The notes under the pieces are model-generated. The model saw only the letters and a program-made list of their open reading frames with translations, did no database searches and was not told the origin of the DNA. Shown here one piece after another: positions 59,374 through 64,000 of a DNA stretch of 64,000 nucleotides (position 1 is the stretch's first letter; each line of letters opens with the position of its first letter). The translations under genes and the position numbers were made by a program. Source of the stretch: Diospyros lotus (Eukaryota > Streptophyta > Magnoliopsida > Ericales > Ebenaceae); the NCBI RefSeq assembly GCF_014633365.1, contig NC_068350.1, forward strand, positions 6,650,501-6,714,500, read 5' to 3'.

Positions 59374-59605
59374 GTAAGAACTTTGCCTCTTCTTTTTAAA
59401 TAATTTTCTTACACAATCCGTCGACATTTGATTACTTTGATTGGTTTGGTGCTATTTGGATTTATGTCAACTAGAAGATTGCTGGAAGTAGATTTTGGCA
59501 TTGGGGGAAGATAAGAAATTCAAGAAAAAGAAGTGAAGCGAGTTGTCAGATTTTTGTGGAGATAAGCTGGGAGTTTAAAATGTTGAGACCCTGAGAGATA
59601 AAGTG

Positions 59606-59787
59606 TGTGAAACTTAGAGAGATTGGAAATATTTTCATATCTTAACTATTAGAATGTACACATATTTATACAAAATCATTCATATGTCATGACATAAGCC
59701 GTGACTTAAGCTTGACATAAGTCATGACATAGGGCTAACCCTAAGTCTAGAATACACATAAGTGTTATCTCTATATACAACTCAACA
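59606..59787 (-). mobile_element. 182-bp solo LTR or TRIM-like LTR in the CobW intron
   Basis: On the minus strand it runs from TGTTGAGTTGTATATAG to AAGTTTCACA, with TGTATAAATATGTG as a TATA-like box. It is flanked by the 5-bp duplication AAGTG (59601-59605 and 59788-59792). The related copy of this intron near 30170 reads straight through (GAGATAAAATGAAAC), so this is an insertion. No interior or second LTR is present. Confidence 0.75.
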
Positions 59788-60303
59788 AAGTGAAAGAAGA
59801 TCAAAACTGATTTTACCATATCATGTTTAAATTGTTTGACAATTAAAAAAAATTATTGCACATAAACTTATCAACACGTTTTTTGAACGCTTCATGTAAA
59901 TTTGGTTGCTGAAGGAATACAATATTATAGATTTCTCCAAGTTCTTTGTTAAATGTCTTTGAAAGGTGACCAGATGACGGGGCATTTCTTGTGGGTGCTG
60001 TTGGGGTTAAGATGATAAATTAAAATGAGTACGGCAACATACCAAACTATTATACTGCCATTTGGCTATATGAATCTAGCTTTCTATTCATTTCTATAAA
60101 TGAACTTATCTCCTGTAAAACCCATATAATAAATGTCAAACTTAAGTGTGTTTCACTAAGTTTTTCTTGGTCTTTCTATATCTCTTTTGCTAAATACTTG
60201 TTCCATTCCGTCCACTCTCCTCGTACAGGCTTTTATTGGTCTTCTTCTCACATGACTAAACCATCTTAATTATGTCTTGCACATCTTATCTTCAATTGGA
60301 GCT

Positions 60304-60923
60304 TGTTAAAGGTTGTCTCGAGTATATGGTATAAGAAGAAGATGATGGCAGTAGCAGTGAATGATGTTAGTTTGCTAGAGTTCCTTTTGAAGATTTTAGA
60401 TAGAAGTTGTAACCTAAATTGTAATTAGTTATAGTTTGGGGGTTAAACTGTAAATATCTATAATATTCATTGGGACATCCACCCACTATTATAAATAGAG
60501 GGCAAGGGGTAGCAAATGGAGAGAGAGTTCTCATTTTTCTGTTTGTAACGAGTGCTGATTGTTTCTGAGAGAAAGGCTAGGGTTGTTAGCTTTGTAATCT
60601 TGGGGGAAAACAATTGGGGCGCTCGGGAATAGAAGGGAGAGAAGGGCCGCTACTGTACTGATCATTTTCTGGAAATAAAGACTGCTCTCAGGAGGATCTT
60701 AGAGGCTGGATGTAGTGCCATTCACATGGCATGAACCAGGATAATCTTGATGTTCTTGTGGATGTGTGGTTTGTGTTTCTTGTTTGGTTTAATTCTGTTT
60801 TCTATTTTATTTTCTGTTGATTCTATTAAATTTGTTCCTTAGATCAAATCCGTGAGTGTGTGAGAGTAAGTGTGGTAGAATTTCTATCCAAGAAATTAGT
60901 TCCAGCAACCCTAGATATAACAA
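60304..60923 (+). repeat. 5' LTR of the right-edge copia element
   Basis: 620 bases with CTATTATAAATAGAGGGC near 60485-60502 as TATA box and a long T-rich U5. The general plan, though not the sequence in detail, resembles the solo LTR at 28633-29180. Confidence 0.92.
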
Positions 60924-60926
60924 ATT

Positions 60927-60938
60927 GGTATCAGAGCC
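60927..60938 (+). promoter_or_regulatory. Primer-binding site of the right-edge copia element
   Basis: TGGTATCAGAGC, the 12-base initiator tRNA-Met site, lies three bases after the LTR. Confidence 0.93.
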
Positions 60939-61007
60939 TATTTCTAGTATCAAGATTCATCAAGATTTCTTCTGTTTTGATTCTCGGTCATAGAATAGTG
61001 TCAAATA

Positions 61008-61205
61008 ATGGCTGCCACTAGGTATGACATAGAGAAGTTTGATGGCCAGAATGATTTCGGCCTTTGGAAGATGAAGATGAGGGCTTTACTAGGAAATTTA
61101 GGGCTGGAAGAGGCCTTAGGCAGTGAGGAAAACCACCAGAATCCCTTACCGATGAACAGAAAAAGGAAATCTGTGATAAGAGAAAAGAAATCAACAAGAA
61201 AGTGA
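61008..61205 (+). pseudogene. Copia gag N-terminal fragment
   Basis: The start MAATRYDIEKFDGQNDFGLW and the following KMKMRALL match the typical beginning of copia gag (x-K-F-D/N-G-x-N-x-x-x-W-K-x-x-M). The frame changes character after about residue 45 and stops at 61205. The AATAATGGC context supports this start. Only about the first 45 residues look gag-derived. Confidence 0.8.
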
Positions 61206-63816
61206 TTAAATGCTTTCATTTCCATGAAGAAGGCATATGAAGAAGAATTGGCCAAATAGGAAGAAAGAATCCCAAGAAAGAACCAACCCCAAATGTTCAA
61301 ACACCACGTGTGGTTTTGGCTATGAGAGTGCGGATGTCCTATAGTCTTTCTAGGTATGCAGTAAAAATAGCATAGGTCCTAGGGTTAGGGTGTAATTCTC
61401 ATAGGAAAAGGGTATTTACCCATAGAGTCATGGTGGAGGGGGGAATGGTTTGTCTAGGCATCAAAGTAAGGTTAAGGGAGTTGGAGATGGGAGAATAGGA
61501 TGCATGGTGGAGCTATTCCAGATTATTAAGAAGCTGTAATATATATCCCTGTTGTTATAGAAAGCCTAATGTCCTTAGGAATAATTAGATAGTGAGAATT
61601 GAAGTCCTAAGAGTTGCTAGGATCTCTTAGAGAGATGGAAGCAACCCTCAAGAATAGAGGTTATGTGGTGCATGCTTGCAGGTTCTGTGGATAAGTTGCA
61701 GCCACTAAAGATAGCCTATGATAACTTAGGTTAGGGCATTGCTTGAGGATGGCTCACAATGGTGAGCAAGGACTAGGAAAGGTATCTAAGGCTAGGGATA
61801 TTAGGAGAGGGGAAAATTTGCAGGTGTATAGGAATAGAAACCAGGTAGTTTGACTAGGTCTCCAAATGTAGAAGTCTCCAAAATCAGTAAATCCCATTAG
61901 AAATCAGTTTCTAAGATGTTTTGGGAACCTATCTAGGCCTTGTCTCATGGTGGAGCTAGGTGAGGTGAACCTAGTGGAGATGGTATGTCCCTAAGGAATT
62001 CCCAAGCGTATATGAGCTTGCTGGAATTAAAAATAAGCTTGCTGGAAATTGCTTCTGGTATGAAAAGTTAGGTGGAGTAGAGTTGTGGAATAGGTATGCC
62101 TAGGCCTTCAAAAGCTAGGGTTCTTACCTATGTGGGAAAACTCTACCAATAGGACATGAAATTAGCTGATACTAAGGGCAATGGATGAAATCTGGGATGC
62201 TGTGTAAAGAAAACAGCAAGGAGACACCTTTGGGAATGTCCTAAACTAACCTATGAACCAGGGTATAGCAATAGAGAAATCTGAAATTTTTTTGGTCATA
62301 TTCATTGTGTAAGCTTGGGCTAGATTGTGAGAGGGAGGAAGCTAGTATAGCTTTGGCTCCTGCATTGAGGGTCCTTGTGAACAGTGAGGGGAAAAGGGTG
62401 TGTGCAAGGGTTGTCTTGTATGGTGAAGCCCATGGTTGATCGAAATCTGGATTAAGCAATGAAAGGGAAGGAGAATCATCTTGTAGGTAATGAGCAAGGG
62501 AATAGAAGGTCTAGTGTTGCCTAGGATGGGTAAAAGATAGAACCTCAAGTAATCTACCAGTGAGGTATGGAATGTTGGGTTTGAAGGATGCTTAGGCTCA
62601 GGTTTTGAGTGCCAAGGAGTAGGCTGGTAAAATAGAACCTTTTGTATAAGAAGGGGTAATGCACTCTTGTCCAAATGAATGGCATGGAGCCATGTAAATT
62701 TGGGGAGAATGTTGGACTTAGATGAAAGGCCCCTTAGGTTAAAGGGGTGGAATGCAGTGAAGTGTCTATTTGAGAATTAAGGAAGGTGCTGGAAATGGGG
62801 AAAAGTCTGGGAAAAATTCTAGACAAATGGCTATTGATTAAAGCAGCACATGAAGGCTTAATTTGGATCAAATAGGTATCACTAACAGCCATTATCCATG
62901 TGGAAACTAAGAGAAAAGTGATCTTATAGTATAGCCAAGGAATAAGAGGCTAGAGGGAAAGGTAAGCAAGGATTGGTTGCTTAGAAGGTCTCTCTAGGTA
63001 TGAGATATGATAGTAGTTCCTTAGGTAAGATATAAGATTGGAAGAGTCCAAAAGGGTTAAAATTGAGTGCATAGGGAAGCTGTGAATATTCCAGTGGTAT
63101 GCTTAGTATATTGATGGGCAGCTTTATTGGTATTTTCTCCAAAATAAAACTCTCAAGGTGTAGCTGAGTGTTTAGATCAGTGTTTGAGAGTGTGGGAGGA
63201 AGGATAAGTTGGGAAAGACTAAGGCATAGAGATTGGAATAGGGTTTGGACAGCTTAAGGCAGCCTAGGTTACCCTAATTGTAAGCATATCTTAGTAGACT
63301 GGTAGGTAGAGATGAGCAGTCCTATTTGTTTGAAGCAAACATTAGAGAAAGGCAGTGGTAAAGCCTAAAGGCCGGTTTTGGGAGCTAGGAGGAAGTCTAG
63401 TAAAGTTAAGGCCAATCCAGGTGAGGTTCATTGTGTTGCGATGCTGTGTAAAAAGTTTGGACACTTTTGGATTAATGAGTATCATTGAGTATGGATTTGG
63501 TTTATGGTGGAGTGTACTTAGACACTATGGATAAACCAATCATATTGGTGTTAGGAATGTATCCATTAGGAAAATCCCTTGAGGAGGATAATATCTAATG
63601 AGAGTTGCAGGTTTAGTTATTGCAGCTGGAACTTTATCCAAAGGTGGTCCATTGTTATGTCTTACAGCATTGATTTGTTTTCTTTGATGTTTGTTTTGTG
63701 TTTGAGTGATCAGGTGCAGCATGAAGAACCTATGAGAGCAGGTTCATTTCATCTATTGGAAGGCCAAAGCTTGGATGGATGAAGGTTGAAGTATACTCAA
63801 GACAATGGTGGAGAAT

Positions 63817-64000
63817 TGTTAAAGGTTGTCTCGAGTATATGGTATAAGAAGAAGATGATGGCAGTAGCAGTGAATGATGTCAGTTTGCTAGAGTTCCTTT
63901 TGAAGATTTTAGATAGAAGTTGTAACCTAAATTGTAATTAGTTATAGTTTGGGGGTTAAACTGTAAATATCTATAATATTCATTGGGACATCCACCCACT
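63817..64000 (+). repeat. 3' LTR (first 184 bases) of the right-edge copia element
   Basis: It matches 60304-60487 with one visible difference (GATGTCAG against GATGTTAG). It is truncated by the end of the window. Confidence 0.92.

Larger units (their letters stand above)
60304..64000 (+). mobile_element. Young non-autonomous copia element, cut by the window edge
   Basis: The left LTR (60304-60923, TGTTAAAGGTTG to TATAACA) is followed by a tRNA-Met primer site and a gag-like start. The right LTR begins at 63817 after the tract CAATGGTGGAGAAT and continues past the edge. In the 184 overlapping bases only one difference was seen, pointing to a very recent insertion. The 2.6 kb between gag and the right LTR has no protease, integrase, reverse transcriptase or RNase H. 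It is rich in AGG, TAG and GGAA, so stops are frequent. The element must rely on a relative for replication. The base before it reads GAGCT, but the other flank is outside the window. Confidence 0.92.

Noticed and set aside
61001..61300. 99-codon minus-strand frame
   Set aside because: It is the antisense shadow of the copia gag start, which has clear family motifs on the plus strand.

Overview
The window is eukaryotic nuclear DNA from a flowering plant, most likely a dicot. It is AT-rich, it has plant introns, a NAC transcription-factor gene, an apyrase of the plant APY7 type and a CobW-like exon, and most of it is plant Ty1/copia, Ty3/gypsy, hAT and Harbinger-type repeats. I cannot name the species. 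There is no rRNA, complete tRNA gene, CRISPR array or bacterial operon. Only three host loci can be supported: a NAC gene with frameshifts (11.66-12.9 kb), APY7 (44.59-54.69 kb, two coding exons) and the 5' exons of a CobW/G3E GTPase gene (about 58.84-59.37 kb, the rest not found).

Layout. 0.4-1.5 kb: decayed copia pol. 1.6-3.4 kb: an LTR-like region. 4.3-5.0, 7.8-8.1, 22.6-22.9 and 25.2-25.9 kb: solo-LTR-like repeats, two families of two copies each. 11.6-12.9 kb: NAC. 14.4-17.8 kb: a complete non-autonomous LTR element (487/488-bp LTRs, ATTCC target duplication, tRNA-Lys-type primer site) whose 2.4-kb interior is a series of tandem arrays, one able to fold into hairpins. 18.9-19.9 kb: hAT deletion derivative. 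20.2-21.4 kb: Harbinger-like element. 26.4-28.2 kb: Harbinger transposase remnant with a GC-rich minisatellite. 28.6-29.2 kb: solo LTR. 29.2-40.0 kb: a chimeric duplicate made of an inverted piece of the APY7 intron joined to a piece of the CobW-gene intron, split by a 9.5-kb chromovirus (30310-39777), itself split by a 4.1-kb non-autonomous LTR element (32007-36110). 40.2-40.9 kb: a further copia remnant. 44.6-54.7 kb: APY7, with a 4.5-kb antisense copia element in its 7.8-kb intron. 57.1-58.8 kb: MITEs. 58.8-59.4 kb: CobW exons, with a 182-bp LTR insertion in the following intron. 60.3 kb to the right edge: a young copia-type element with a gag start but no pol.

How it fits together. The genes do not form a pathway. 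The window mainly records transposon activity beside and inside genes. Five LTR elements or LTRs have exact 5-bp target duplications. Two insertions (47619-52108 and 59606-59787) can also be checked against related unoccupied sites at 29.3 and 30.2 kb in the same window. I found no convincing new biological system. The strongest unusual candidates are the hairpin-array LTR element, the nested element with unfamiliar ORFs, and the chimeric APY7-intron/CobW-intron duplication. All alignments were made by eye, so identities and exact edges are approximate unless a target duplication is given.
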